Shown here: piece by piece, positions 16,694 to 28,700 of the stretch
How the letters are laid out: each line of letters starts with the position of its first letter
Position numbering within the stretch: position 1 is the first letter of the stretch
Translations under genes and position numbers: made by a program
Notes under the pieces: generated by a model
The model's input: the letters and a program-made list of their open reading frames with translations, nothing else
Database searches by the model: none
What the model was told of the DNA's origin: nothing
Assembly: GCF_017896165.1 (NCBI RefSeq)
Contig: NZ_JAFCNB010000015.1
Span: 62,001-126,000 of the forward strand
Direction of reading: 5' to 3'
DNA from: Microbispora oryzae
Lineage (GTDB): Bacteria; Actinomycetota; Actinomycetes; Streptosporangiales; Streptosporangiaceae
DNA length: 64,000 bases

Positions 16694-19600
16694 CGGTTCG
16701 TCGCTTTCGGTTCGGGGGAGACAACGGCGGGAGACTCGGGAGACCTGGACAGCCACTCGTCGACGATCCGCGCCGTGGTGGCGGCGTGCTCCTCCATCAT
16801 GGAGAAGTGGGTGCCGGGCGCGTCAACGGCGGTGTGCGGCAGCGTCCACGACGAGCGCCAGTCGCCGTCGCGCGACCAGCCGAACATCGGCTCGGCGGCC
16901 CGGACGAGCAGCGTGGGAGCCTGGATCGGGGTCGGCTGCCAGCCGTGGAACAGCCGGACGTATCCGCCCATCGCGGTCAGCCGGGTGTCGTCCATCGGGA
17001 CGTAGCCGTCCTCCCGCTCGATCATGCCGGCGCTGAGCACCGGCTGGATGCCGGCGAGCGCCTCGACGTCGTGGGAGTAGATGTCGATCAGCACCAGCGC
17101 GGCGACGGCGACGCCGGCCCGCTCCAGCTCGGCGGCGACCGCGTGCGCGAGCATGCCGCCGGAGGAGTGCCCGACCAGCGCGAACGGCGCCCCGCCGGTG
17201 TGCGCGAGGATCGACTCAGCCTGCGCGGCGACCACCGCCTCCACCGTGGCCGGCAGGGGCTCGTCGCGGCCGAACCCGGGCGCGGCGACCGCGGCGACGT
17301 CCCGCCGGCCGCGCAGCGCGCCCGCGAACCGGACGTACTGATGGGGACCGGAGATGGCCAGGATGGAGGGGAGGCAGACCAGGCCGGGCCCGTCCGCTCC
17401 GGCGGCCAGCCGTACGACCTCGACCGGCTTGGGCAGCTCGCGGCTGCTGCGGAAGGCCGGGCGGAACGCCGACGCGGCCACGAGGACGCCGAAGAACTCG
17501 CCGCTGCGCCCGCTCGCCGAGGCCTCCCGGAACATCGCGCCGAACGTGCCGGCGGTTTCGCGCCGCGCGGGCTGGCCGGTGGACGTGAACTGGTCGGTGA
17601 GGTGGGACACGAGGGCGTCGGGTGTGGGGTGATCGAACAGCAGTGTGGTCGGCAGCGGCAGCCCGGTGGCCGCGCTCAGCCTGTTGCGGAGCTCGACCGA
17701 GGTGAGCGAGTCGAAGCCGGCCTCCAGGAACGGCCGGTGCGGGTCGAGGGCGTCGGTCTCGGCGTGGCCGAGGACCACCGCGACCTGCCGGCCGAGCAGG
17801 TCGGTCAGCGCCGTCCGGCGCTCGTCGGCGGGCAACCCCGCCAGGCGTCGCTGGAAGGCGGCGAGCGCCTGCGGGTCGGGCGCGCCGCCACCGGGCCGGC
17901 CGGCCGGGACGAGCCCGCCGAGGACCGGCGGGAGCGATCCGGCGGCCCCGGCGGCGCGCAGCCCGGCCATGTCCAGGCCCACCGGCACGACGAGTGGCCG
18001 TCCGGTGCCGAGCGAGGTGGCCACCGCCGCGTCGAAGCACGCCAGGCCCTGCTCGTCGGTGAGAGGGACGATGCCGCCCTGGCGCAGCCGCCGGAGCTCG
18101 GCGTCGGTGAGCGTCCCGGCCATGCCCGCGTCCCACAGGCCCCACGCGAGCGAGGTCGCCGGGACGCCCCGGGAGCGGAGCTGCGCCGCGTACGCGTCGA
18201 GGAACGCGTTGGCCGCCGCGTAGTTGGCCTGACCGGGGTTTCCGAAGATCCCGGCCACCGAGGAGTAGAGGACGAACGCCCGCAGCGGCTTGTCTCTCGT
18301 CGCCTCCGCGAGGTTGCGGGCGGCGTCGACCTTGGCGCCGAAGACGGCGTCGAGCCGCTCGGGGGTCAGGTCGGTGAGCAGGCCGTCGTCGAGGACGCCG
18401 GCGGCGTGGATCACCGCGGTCACCGGCTCGTCGCGGAGAGCCGCGGCGACGGCGTCGGCGTCGGCCACGTCGCAGGCGACCAGCCGCACCGTGGCCGGGG
18501 CGAGCCCCCGCGCCAGCTCCTCGTCTCCGCCCGACCGCGACAGCAGCACCAGCCGCCGGACGCCGTGCGCCTCGACCAGGTGCCGGGCGAGCAGGCGGCC
18601 GAGCGTGCCGGTGGCACCGGTGATCACCACGGCCCCGTCCCCGAGCTCGACCGTCCCGGTGTCCTCCCCCAGCCGCGCCAGGCGCGGCACGCCGACCACT
18701 CCGTCGCGTACGAGCGCCTGTGGCAGCGGCAGCACCATGTCGTCGGGCGCGTCCAGCAGGTGGATGCGGCCGGGGTGCTCGGCCTGGGCCGACCTGGCCA
18801 GGCCCCACAGGGCCGCGCCGTCCGGGTCGGTGACCAGGGGGCCCACCGCGCCGAAGGTGCGGACGACCAGGCGGGAGCCGGCGAAGGCGGGGTCGGCCAG
18901 CCAGGTCCGCAGCAGGGTGAGCAGGGCGGCCGCGCGGTCGCGGGCGGAGCCGGGCGCGGCGGTGGCGGTGTCGACGGTGGTATCGGCAGTGGTGGCGGTT
19001 GCGGTGTGGGCGGCGGTGGCTGTGGCTGTGGCGTCCACGAGCACGACCCCGGCGGGGCCGGGCAGCGGGGCGCCGAGCCGAATCACCGCGTCGGGCGCCA
19101 CTCCCACCTCCCGCGCGGCGTCCTGTGTGACCCACTCGACGCCGTAGAGCAGGCGGCCGGCCGGCGTCTCGCCCGGCGACCGGCCGGCCGCGACGGGTCG
19201 CAGCGTGAGCCGGTCGACCTGGGCGACGGGCAGGCCGGTGGGGTCGGCCAGCGTGATCCCGACCGTGTCGGCCCCGCTCCGGGCGGTCAGCCGCACCCGC
19301 AGCGCGGTGCCCGCAGGAGCGAACCGGTGCACCCCGGAGAACGCGAACGGCAGCCGCAGCCCCTCGCCCGGTTGCCCTCCGTTTGGCTGCGCTCCGCCTG
19401 ACAGCAGCGCGGACGGGCCGATCGCGTGCAGGACGGCGTCGAACAGCGCCGGGTGCAGCCCGAAGCCGTCGGCCGGCGCGTCGGTGGAGACCTCGGCGAA
19501 CACCTCCTGGCCGCGCCGCCACAGCCGCCGCAGGCCCTGGAACGACGGCCCGTAGGTCAGGCCGGCGTCGGCGAACGTCTCGTAGAGCCCGGCCAGCGGC

Positions 19601-22600
19601 AGCTCCTCCGCGCCGGGCGGAGGCCAGCTGACCAGGTCGGCGTCGACGCCGGCGGGTTCGCCGGCGGAGAGCACCCCGGTGGCGTGCAGGACCCAGGGCT
19701 CGTCGTCGCCGGCCCGCGAGTGGATGGTGATCGGACGCCGCCCGTCCGCCTCGGTCACGGTGAGCCGGACGGTGACCGGGCCGCGTTCGGGCAGCATGAG
19801 CGGCGCCTGCAGCAGCAGTTCGTCCAGCGTGGGCGCGCCGGCCCGCTCCCCCGCGGTCAGGGCCAGCTCGACGAGCGCGGTGCCCGGCACGATGGAACGG
19901 CCCCGAACGGTGTGCTCGGCCAGCCAGGGCTGGGTGGCCGCCGTGAGCGTCCCGGTGAGGACGAGCGTGGCGGTGTCCGGGATCTCGACGGCGGCGCCGG
20001 CCAGCGGGTGGCCGGTCGGGTCCAGGCCGAGGCCGTGCGGGTCGCCGGCGCCTCCCGGGCGTGGGCGGGGCCAGAGCCGCCGGTGGGTGAACGGGTACGC
20101 CGGCAGGTCCGCGTGGCCGGTCCCGCCGACGGCGGCCTGCCAGTCGACGTCGGCGCCGTCGGCGAACAGGGTGGCGATCGAGGTGAGCAGCGCCGGCGTC
20201 TCCGCACGCCCGCGTCGCAGCGCCGGCACGGCCAGCAGTCCGGCGTCGGCGTCCTGGACCAGCGCGGTGAGCACCGCGTCGGGGCCCGCCTCCAGGACCC
20301 GGGTGACGCCCTGCGCGGCGAGCGCCTGAACGGCGTCCGCGAACCGGACCGGCCGGCGGACCTGCTCGACCCAGTAGCCGGGGTCGGTCCACTCGCCCGG
20401 GGCGACCGGCGCCCCGGTCACGGTGGAGATCGCGGTCACCCTCGGCTCCGCGAACGTCAGTCCGGCGGCCACCTCGGCGAAGTCGCCCAGCATGGGCTCC
20501 ATGAGCCGGGAGTGGAAGGCGTGGCTGGTGTGCAGGCGGCTGGTCTTCCAGCCGCGCTCGGCGGCGGCCACCGCGGCCTGCTCGACCGCGGCGTCCTGCC
20601 CGGACACGACGACCGCCCGCGGCCCGTTGACGGCCGCCACGTCGACGTCCGGGAACGCCGCCCGGACGTCGGCCTCGGCGGCGCGGACCGCGAGCATGCC
20701 GCCGCCGACCGGCAGCGCCTGCATGAGCCGGCCGCGTGCGGCCACCAGCGCCGCCGCGTCGGCCAGCGAGAGGACGCCGGCGGCGTGGGCGGCGCCGATC
20801 TCGCCGATGGAGTGCCCGGCGACCACGTCGGGCCGGACGCCCCACTCGGCCAGGAGGGCCAGCAGGGCCACCTCGACGGCGAAGATGGCGGGCTGCGCCG
20901 TTCCGGTCTGGTGGATGCGTTCCTCGTCGTCGATCAGGTCGAGCAGCGGCAGGCCGACGGCGGCGCACACCGCGTCGAACGCGGCGGCGTAGGCGGGGAA
21001 CTCCGCGTACAGCTCGCGTCCCATGCCGAGCCGCTGGGCGCCCTGTCCGGTGAAGACGACGGCGAGGCGGCCGGGGCGGGCGGTGCCGCGCACGGTGCCG
21101 CCCCCGGCCAGCGCGGCCACCAGCTCGGACCGGTCGCGGCCGAGCGCCACGGCCCGGCGCGGCAGGCGGGCCCGGCCGGCGAGCGTACGGGCGACCTCGC
21201 TCAGCGGCACGTCCGGACGGGCGGCGAGATGCTCGGCGAGTCTCGCGGCCTGGGCGTCCAGCGCCGTGTCGTCGGCCGCCGCGAGCACCAGCGGGGTGAT
21301 CGGCAGAGGCGGCGCCGGCTCCACCCGCGCCGTGGCGGGCGGCGCTTCGAGGATGACGTGGGCGTTGGTGCCGCTGATGCCGAACGACGACACCGCCGCC
21401 CGCCGCGCCCGATCCACCTGCGGCCAGTCGCGCGGCTCGGTCAGCAGCTCCACTGATCCCGCCGACCAGTCCACCTGCGAGGTCGGCGCGTCCACATGCA
21501 ACGTCTTCGGCAGCGTGCCATGGTGCATCGCCTGCACCATCTTGATGACACCGGCCACACCCGCGGCCGCCTGCGAATGCCCCAGATTCGACTTGATCGA
21601 GCCCAGCAAGAGCGGTTCGCTCCGGCGCTGGCCGTAGGTGGCCAGCAGCGCCTGCGCCTCGATCGGATCGCCCAGCGCCGTGCCGGTGCCGTGCGCCTCC
21701 ACCACGTCCACGTCCTGCGGCGACAACCCCGCGTTGGCCAACGCCGCCCGGATCACCCGCTGCTGCGACGGTCCGTTCGGCGCGGTCAGGCCGTTCGACG
21801 CGCCGTCCTGGTTCACCGCACTGCCCCGGACGACCGCGAGGACCCGGTGCCCCAGGCGTTCGGCGTCCGACAGCCGCTCCACCAGCAGCATGCCGACACC
21901 CTCACCCCACCCGGTGCCGTCGGCCCCCTCGGCGAACGACTTGCACCGCCCGTCAGGGGCCAGGCCCCGCTGCCGGGAGAAGCCGACGAACGTGCCCGGG
22001 GTGGCCATCACCGTCACGCCACCGGCCAGCGCCGCGTCACACTCCCCGTTCCGCAACGCCTGAACGGCGAGATGCAACGCGACCAGCGAGGACGAACACG
22101 CGGTGTCGACCGTGACCGCCGGACCCTCCAAACCGAACGTGTACGACACCCGGCCCGACGCGATGCTCCCACCGGTGCCCATGAAGCCTTCCGCGGCGTC
22201 CGCGGACTCGCTCACCACCAGCGCGTAGTCGTTGTACATGATGCCGACGAACACACCGGTCCGGGAGCCGCGCAGCCCCAGCGGGTCGACCCCGGCCCGT
22301 TCGAACGCCTCCCACGAGGTCTCCAGCAGCAGCCGGTGCTGCGGATCCATCGCCAGCGCCTCACGCGGCGAGATCCCGAACAGTCCCGGGTCGAAGTCGG
22401 CGGCGCCGGCCAGGAAGCCGCCGTCGCGCGAGTACGACGTGCCGGGATGATCGGGATCGGGATGGTAGAGGTTCTCCACGTCCCAGCCCCGGTCGTCCGG
22501 GAACGACCCGATCGCGTCCCGGCCGGCCGCCACCAGGTCCCAGAGGTCCTCCGGTGAGCCGATCCCACCGGGAAACCGGCACGCCATCCCGACGATCGCG

Positions 22601-22722
22601 ATCGGCTCCGACGCGGCCCGCTCGACGTCACGCAACCGTTCCCGGGTGTCGTGAAGCTCGGCGGTGACCCGCTTGAGGAAGTAGCGCAGCCGATCCTCGG
22701 GGACCTGGCCTGGCTCGCTCAT
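16690..22722 (-). CDS. Type I PKS, final module M9 with chain-releasing thioesterase
   Basis: 2010 residues: N-terminal docking helix (1-37), KS (about 38-460), AT (550-872), DH (905-1178), KR (structural from 1190, catalytic 1361-1575), ACP (1625-1708), thioesterase (1775-1993). KS has [17 protein letters not shown] and KSNLGH. AT has GHSIGE and HAFH, so malonyl. DH has [10 protein letters not shown] and [10 protein letters not shown], so active. KR has VLDD (B type) with the GQANYAAAN Tyr. TE has GHSSGG, an Asp in LIDIYSHD and GTHFS. It should add a C2 unit as a conjugated double bond next to the carboxyl, then release by lactonisation or hydrolysis. ATG at 22722 follows GAGAGG; 29 bases separate it from the preceding PKS gene. 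It ends in ATGA overlap with the type II thioesterase. Confidence 0.95.
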   Translation of the reverse strand: MSEPGQVPEDRLRYFLKRVTAELHDTRERLRDVERAASEPIAIVGMACRFPGGIGSPEDLWDLVAAGRDAIGSFPDDRGWDVENLYHPDPDHPGTSYSRDGGFLAGAADFDPGLFGISPREALAMDPQHRLLLETSWEAFERAGVDPLGLRGSRTGVFVGIMYNDYALVVSESADAAEGFMGTGGSIASGRVSYTFGLEGPAVTVDTACSSSLVALHLAVQALRNGECDAALAGGVTVMATPGTFVGFSRQRGLAPDGRCKSFAEGADGTGWGEGVGMLLVERLSDAERLGHRVLAVVRGSAVNQDGASNGLTAPNGPSQQRVIRAALANAGLSPQDVDVVEAHGTGTALGDPIEAQALLATYGQRRSEPLLLGSIKSNLGHSQAAAGVAGVIKMVQAMHHGTLPKTLHVDAPTSQVDWSAGSVELLTEPRDWPQVDRARRAAVSSFGISGTNAHVILEAPPATARVEPAPPLPITPLVLAAADDTALDAQAARLAEHLAARPDVPLSEVARTLAGRARLPRRAVALGRDRSELVAALAGGGTVRGTARPGRLAVVFTGQGAQRLGMGRELYAEFPAYAAAFDAVCAAVGLPLLDLIDDEERIHQTGTAQPAIFAVEVALLALLAEWGVRPDVVAGHSIGEIGAAHAAGVLSLADAAALVAARGRLMQALPVGGGMLAVRAAEADVRAAFPDVDVAAVNGPRAVVVSGQDAAVEQAAVAAAERGWKTSRLHTSHAFHSRLMEPMLGDFAEVAAGLTFAEPRVTAISTVTGAPVAPGEWTDPGYWVEQVRRPVRFADAVQALAAQGVTRVLEAGPDAVLTALVQDADAGLLAVPALRRGRAETPALLTSIATLFADGADVDWQAAVGGTGHADLPAYPFTHRRLWPRPRPGGAGDPHGLGLDPTGHPLAGAAVEIPDTATLVLTGTLTAATQPWLAEHTVRGRSIVPGTALVELALTAGERAGAPTLDELLLQAPLMLPERGPVTVRLTVTEADGRRPITIHSRAGDDEPWVLHATGVLSAGEPAGVDADLVSWPPPGAEELPLAGLYETFADAGLTYGPSFQGLRRLWRRGQEVFAEVSTDAPADGFGLHPALFDAVLHAIGPSALLSGGAQPNGGQPGEGLRLPFAFSGVHRFAPAGTALRVRLTARSGADTVGITLADPTGLPVAQVDRLTLRPVAAGRSPGETPAGRLLYGVEWVTQDAAREVGVAPDAVIRLGAPLPGPAGVVLVDATATATAAHTATATTADTTVDTATAAPGSARDRAAALLTLLRTWLADPAFAGSRLVVRTFGAVGPLVTDPDGAALWGLARSAQAEHPGRIHLLDAPDDMVLPLPQALVRDGVVGVPRLARLGEDTGTVELGDGAVVITGATGTLGRLLARHLVEAHGVRRLVLLSRSGGDEELARGLAPATVRLVACDVADADAVAAALRDEPVTAVIHAAGVLDDGLLTDLTPERLDAVFGAKVDAARNLAEATRDKPLRAFVLYSSVAGIFGNPGQANYAAANAFLDAYAAQLRSRGVPATSLAWGLWDAGMAGTLTDAELRRLRQGGIVPLTDEQGLACFDAAVATSLGTGRPLVVPVGLDMAGLRAAGAAGSLPPVLGGLVPAGRPGGGAPDPQALAAFQRRLAGLPADERRTALTDLLGRQVAVVLGHAETDALDPHRPFLEAGFDSLTSVELRNRLSAATGLPLPTTLLFDHPTPDALVSHLTDQFTSTGQPARRETAGTFGAMFREASASGRSGEFFGVLVAASAFRPAFRSSRELPKPVEVVRLAAGADGPGLVCLPSILAISGPHQYVRFAGALRGRRDVAAVAAPGFGRDEPLPATVEAVVAAQAESILAHTGGAPFALVGHSSGGMLAHAVAAELERAGVAVAALVLIDIYSHDVEALAGIQPVLSAGMIEREDGYVPMDDTRLTAMGGYVRLFHGWQPTPIQAPTLLVRAAEPMFGWSRDGDWRSSWTLPHTAVDAPGTHFSMMEEHAATTARIVDEWLSRSPESPAVVSPEPKATNR
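16745..22611 (-). other. PKS module M9: KS-AT(malonyl)-DH-KR(B)-ACP-TE
   Basis: Approximate nucleotide ranges: KS 21345-22611, AT 20110-21075, DH 19190-20010, KR catalytic part 18000-18640, ACP 17600-17850, TE 16745-17400. All active-site motifs are present. The predicted chemistry is the alpha,beta-double bond of the released acyl group. Confidence 0.9.
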
Positions 22723-22751
22723 GTGCTGTCGCCTCTCTCCGCCGCGGCGGG

Positions 22752-25700
22752 TCAGGAGATGCCGAATTCCTTGCCGAGCAGGTCGAACATCTCGTCGTCG
22801 CTGGCGGTCTCCAGCTCTTCGACCAGCGCCGTCCCGCCGCTCGTCGCCGCGCCCTGCCAGGCGGCGAGCAGGCTGTTGAGCCGGGCGGTCACCCGCGACC
22901 GGTCCTCGTCGTCGGCCGTCGCCGCGCGCATGCCCCGCTCAAGCTCGTCCAGCTCGGCCAGCAGCGCCTCGACCGGGGAGACCGCCGCGGGCCGGAGCCG
23001 GTCGGCGAGATGCGCGGCGAGCGCGCCGACGTTCGGGTAGTCGAAGACCAGGGTCGAGGGCAGCCGCAGCCCGGTCACGGCCATCAGCCGGTTACGCAGG
23101 TCGACCGCGGTGAGCGAGTCGAAGCCCAGTTCGCTGAAGGCCCGCCCGGCCGGGACGGCGGCGCCGGAGTCGTGCCCCAGCACGGCCGCGACCTGGCCCT
23201 GGACGGTTTCCAGCACAAGCCGGTCCTGATCCTCGGGAGACAGGCCACTCAGCCGCTGGTCCAGCGTCGGCCCCGTGGGGGCGGCCCGGCGGCCACGCGG
23301 CGCACGAGCCAGACCGGCCAGCAGCGGGGGCAGCAGGCCGGCCTCGGCGGCCTGGCCGAGCCCGGCCGGGTCGAGGGCGAGCGGCGCGACCACGGGTGTG
23401 CCCGCGGAGAGTGCGGCGTCGAACGCGGCCAGGCCCTGTTCGGCGGTGAGAGGGAGAACGCCACCGCGCCGCATCCGCTCCCGGTCGGCGCGGGTCAGCG
23501 CCTCGCCCATCCCCGCGTCCCACAGCCCCCACGCCAGTGAGGTCGCAGGGACATCCTCCGCCCGCAACACCATCGCGTACGCGTCGAGGAACGCGTTGGC
23601 CGCCGCGTAGTTGGCCTGACCGGCGTTACCGAACAACCCCGCCGCCGACGAATACACCACAAACGCGCTCAACCGCTTGTCCCGCGTCGCCGCGCGCAGG
23701 TTGCGGGCCGCGTCCACCTTCGCCCCGAACACCCGCTGCAACCGCTCCGGAGTCAGATCGGCAAGCAACGCGTCGTCCAGCACACCCGCGGCATGAACCA
23801 CCGCCGTGACCGGCTCATCCCGCAGCACTGCCGCGACGGCGTCCGCGTCGGACAGGTCACACGCCAGCGACCGCACCCGCGCACCCTCGACCTCGACGAC
23901 CCCGCCGGACCGCGACAGCAGCAACAACTCACCGACACCGTGCGCCTTGACCAGATGGCGGGCGACCAGACCACCCAGCATGCCCGTGGCACCGGTGACC
24001 ACCACGACGCCGTCGCCAAGGTCAACGTGAGCTGAACCCGTGCCGGGTGTCTTCAGGCGGCCCAGGCGCGGCACCCGCACCACACCGTCACGCACCACCG
24101 CCTGCGGCACCGGGACGACCATGGCCTCGGGCGCGTCGAGGAGATGGATCCGGCCCGGGTGCTCGGCCTGCGCCGACCGCACCAACCCCCACAATGCGGC
24201 ACCATCCGGATCGGTGACCTCCTCACCGGCCGCGCCGAACGTCCGCACCACCAACCGGGAATCCGCCCACGCCGGATCGGCCACCCACTCCTGCAGCAAC
24301 CCCAACAGCGCAGCCGACCGATCGAACGCCGACCCCGGCGCCGTCGCGTCCACCACCACCACACCAGCCGGCTCCGGCAGCCGATCACCCAACGCCACCA
24401 CGACCGGAACCTCGACCGAGGCGGTCACGTCCTGCGGAGTCCAGTCCACCGCGTACAGCAGGCGGTCGGCGATGCCGCCGAACTGGGTGGGCGTGACCGG
24501 TCGCAGGGAGAGACTCTCCACCGTCGCCACCGGGTCACCGGAGGGGTCGGTGAGCGTGAGCCGGACGGTGTCGGTTCCTGGCGCGGGGGCGATCTCGACC
24601 CGGAGGGCGGCCCCAGCGGATCTCGTCACCCTGACTCCGGTGAAGCCGAACGGCAGCCGGACGCCGCCCTCGGCCGGGAGCGCCCCGCCCGCGCCGATGG
24701 CGTGCAGTGCCGCGTCGAACAGCGCCGGGTGCAGCGCGTATCCGGTGGCGACCTCTTCGGTCTCGACCTCGGCGAACACCGTCTCACCGCGCCGCCAGGC
24801 CCGCCGCAGGCCCTGGAAGGTCTGGCCGTAGTCCAGTCCCCCGGCGGCCGCCATCGCGTAGAAGCCGGTGACGTCGATCTCGTCGGCGTCCGCCGGGGGC
24901 CACGACCCCGCCACGGCGGGCTCAGGGAGCGGCTCGGCGTCGCCCGTCAGCAGGCCACTGGCGTTGAGCACCCACGCGTCGTCCTCGTCGGCTCGGGAGT
25001 GGATCGTCACGGCGCCGCGGCCCGCGTCCGGCGCGGACACGGTGACCCGGACCTGGACCCCGGCCCGGTTTCCGTCCTGGCCGACGAGGGACAGCGGGGC
25101 CTGCAGCAGCAACTCGTCAAGAACCGGCAGGCCGGTCTGGTCCCCGGCCGCGAGCGCCATCTCGACCAGCGCGGTGCCCGGGACGACCGTCCGGCCGGCA
25201 ATAGCGTGGTCGCGGAGCCACGGGTGGGTACGCACGGAGAGCTTTCCGGTGAAGACGCTGTCGCCGGACGGCAGGGCCACGGCCGCGCCGACGAGTGGGT
25301 GCCCGGTGCCCGCGAGGCCGAGGCCGGCGGCGTCGCCGGTCGGGCCGGTGCGCGGACGCGGCCAGTATCGGCGGCGCTGGAAGGCGTAGGTGGGCAGATC
25401 GGCGCGCGGACCGGAGCCGAGCACCGCGGTCCAGTCGACGTCCTGGCCGCCGACGAACAGCGTGCCGAGCGCGGTGAGCAGTGTCTCGGCCTCGGCGCGG
25501 CCACGCCGGAGCGCGGCGACCGCGGTCAGTTCCGGACGCAGGTCGCCGACTATCGCGGTGAGGACGCCGTCCGGGCCCAGCTCCAGCACGCGACCCGCGT
25601 CCAGGGCCGCGACCGCGTCGGCGAACCGGACCGGACGGCGGACCTGATCCACCCAGTACTCCGGCTCACTCCACTGACCGGACTCCACCGGGCGGCCCGT

Positions 25701-28700
25701 CACCGTGGAGACCGCAGGGATCACTGGATCGGCGAACGCCAGCGTCTCCACCACCGAGCGGAACTCCGCCAGCATCGGCTCCATCAGCCGCGAATGGAAC
25801 GCATGACTCGTGCGCAGCCTGCTGGTCTTCCACCCACGCTCACCGGCCAGCCCCGCGACCCGCTCGATGTCCTCCCGCGGCCCGGACACCACCACCGACG
25901 CCGGACCGTTCACCGCCGCGATGTCGATGTCCGGGAGCGCCGCCAGCAGGTCGGCCTCGGAGGTGCCGACCGCGAGCATCGCCCCACCCGCCGGGAGCGC
26001 CTGCATCAACCGGCCCCGCGCCGCCACCAACCTCGCCGCATCCGCCAGCGACACCACCCCGGCGGCGTACGCGGCGGTGATCTCACCGATCGAATGCCCC
26101 GCGACAACATCCGGCTCCACCCCCCAGGAGCGGACCAGCGCCAGCAACGCCACCTCGACCGCGAAGATCGCCGGCTGCGCCCACCCCGTCCGATCCAGCC
26201 GGGACTCATCGCCGAGCACCTCGTGGAGCGGCAGGTCCAGCGCCGCGCACACCTCGTCGAACGCCGTCGCGAACACCAGGAACGCGTCGTACAGCTCGCG
26301 TCCCATGCCGAGCCGCTGTGCGCCCTGGCCGGTGAAGACCACGGCCAGTGCCGCCCGGCGCGCTTCGCCGTGCCGTACCTCGGGCTGGGGCGCGTCGGCC
26401 GCGTCGAGACCGGCCACCGCGCGGTCGAGCGCGGGGCGGTCGGCGGCGAGGAGCACCGCACGGTGCCGGAGCGCCGCGCGGCCGGCCAGGGTGCGGCCGA
26501 TCTGGTCCAGTGGCAGGTCCGGCGTGGTCGTGGTGTGCAGCCGGCCGATGGTGGCGTGCAACGCCTCGGGGTCGGCCGCGCTGAGCACGATGGGGGTGAT
26601 CGGCAGTCTCTCGCCGGTGGCGACGACCGGTTCGTCCGCCGGGGCTTCGAGGATGACGTGGGCGTTGGTGCCGCTGATGCCGAACGACGACACCGCCGCC
26701 CGACGGGGCCGGCCCAGCTCCGGCCAGTCGCGCGGCTCGGTGAGCAGCTCCACCGACCCGGCCGACCAGTCCACCTGCGAGGTCGGCGCGTCCACATGCA
26801 GCGTCTTGGGCAACATGCCGTGGTGCATCGCCTGCACCATCTTGATGATCCCCGCGACCCCGGCCGCCGCCTGGGTGTGCCCGACGTTCGACTTGATCGA
26901 GCCCAGCCACAACGGCTCGTCCCGGTCCTGGCCGTAGGTGGCCAGCAGCGCCTGCGCCTCGATCGGGTCACCCAGCGCCGTGCCGGTGCCGTGCGCCTCG
27001 ACCACGTCCACGTCACCGGGCTCGAGCCCGGCGTTCGCCAGCGCCGCCCGGATCACCCGCTGCTGCGACGGACCGTTCGGCGCGGTCAGGCCGTTCGACG
27101 CCCCGTCCTGGTTCACCGCACTGCCCCGGACGACCGCGAGGACCCGGTGCCCCAGGCGTTCGGCGTCCGACAGCCGCTCCACCAGCAGCATGCCCACGCC
27201 CTCACCCCACCCGGTGCCGTCAGCCCCCTCCGCGAACGACTTGCACCGCCCGTCAGGGGCCAGGCCCCGCTGCCGGGAGAAGCCGACGAACGTGCCCGGG
27301 GTGGCCATCACCGTCACCCCACCAGCCAGCGCCGCATCGCACTCACCGTTCCGCAACGCCTGTACAGCCAGGTGGAGCGCGACCAGCGAAGACGAACACG
27401 CGGTGTCGACCGTGACCGCCGGACCCTCCAACCCGAACGTGTACGACACCCGCCCCGACGCGACGCTGCCACCGGTCCCGATGAAGCCTTCGGTGTCTTC
27501 GTCGGAGCCGCCCAGCACCATGGCGTAGTCGTCGTACATGACACCGACGAACACACCGGTCCGCGAGCCGCGCAGCCCCAGCGGGTTCACCCCGGCCCGC
27601 TCGAACGCCTCCCACGACGTCTCCAGCAACAACCGGTGCTGCGGATCCATCGCCAGCGCCTCACGCGGACTGATCCCGAACACCGCCGGATCGAAGTCGG
27701 CGGCCTCGTAGAGGAAACCGCCCTCGCGCGAGTAGGACGTGCCGGGGTGATCCGGATCGGGGTGATACAGGTTCTCCACGTCCCAGCCCCGGTCTTCGGG
27801 GAAGAAGCCCACGCCGTCCCGGCCGGCCGCCACCAGCTCCCACAACTCCTCCGGGGACGCCACCCCACCCGGATAGCGGCACGCCATACCGACGATCGCG
27901 ATCGGCTCGTCCGTCCTCTCGACGGTGCTCGTGGTGCGCTCCGGCGCGGCGGTTCCGGCCCGTTCGGACGCTCCGGCGAGTTCGGCGGCGAGATGCCCGG
28001 CCAGCGCGAGCGTGTTCGGGTAGTCGAAGACCAGCGTCGACGGCAGCCGCAACCCGGTCACCGTCGCCAGCCGGTTGCGCAGGTCGACCGCCGTCAGCGA
28101 GTCGAAACCCAGCTCGCGGAAGGCCCGCTCGACCTCGACCGCGTCCGGCCCCGGGTAGCCGAGGACCGCTGCCACGTGGGTGCGCACGAGATCGAGCACG
28201 GCCCGCTCACGCTGCGGCGCGGACAGCCCGGCCAGGCGCCGGCTCAACGCGCTGTCGGCCTGCTTGCGGACCGGCACCCGCACCAGGCCGGCCAGCAGCG
28301 GGGGCAGCAGACCCGCCGCGGCGGCCTCGCGCATCGGCGCGGTGTCCAGCGCGAGCGGCGCGACGCTCGCCCGGCCGGCGCCGAGGGCCGCGTCGAACGC
28401 GGCCAGACCCTGATCGACGGTGAGCGGCACGATCCCGCCCTGCCGGGCCCTGGACCGCTCTGCCTCACTCAGCCCGCCGCCCATACCGGCGTCCCACAGC
28501 CCCCACGCCAGTGAGGTCGCAGGGACACCCTCCGCCCGCAACACCACCGCGTACGCATCCAGGAAGGCGTTGGCCGCCGCGTAATTGGCCTGACCGGCAT
28601 TACCGAACAACCCCGCCGCCGACGAATACAGCACAAACGCGCTCAACCGCTTACCCGCCGTCGCCGCACGCAGGTTGCGGGCCGCGTCCACCTTCGCCCC

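Larger units (their letters stand above)
22990..27910 (-). other. PKS module M8: KS-AT(malonyl)-DH-KR(B)-ACP plus C-terminal docking region
   Basis: Approximate ranges: KS 26640-27910, AT 25345-26350, DH 24490-25305, KR catalytic part 23440-24010, ACP 23010-23230, docking tail 22752-22990. DH has [10 protein letters not shown] and [12 protein letters not shown] has VLDD. Shares two near-identical DNA blocks with M1. Expected result: one double bond. Confidence 0.9.

Noticed and set aside
14868..17400. Curacin-type sulfotransferase-thioesterase decarboxylative release
   Set aside because: Here the sulfotransferase is a separate gene, not a domain next to the TE, and M9 has an active-looking DH, so no beta-hydroxyl should remain to be sulfated.
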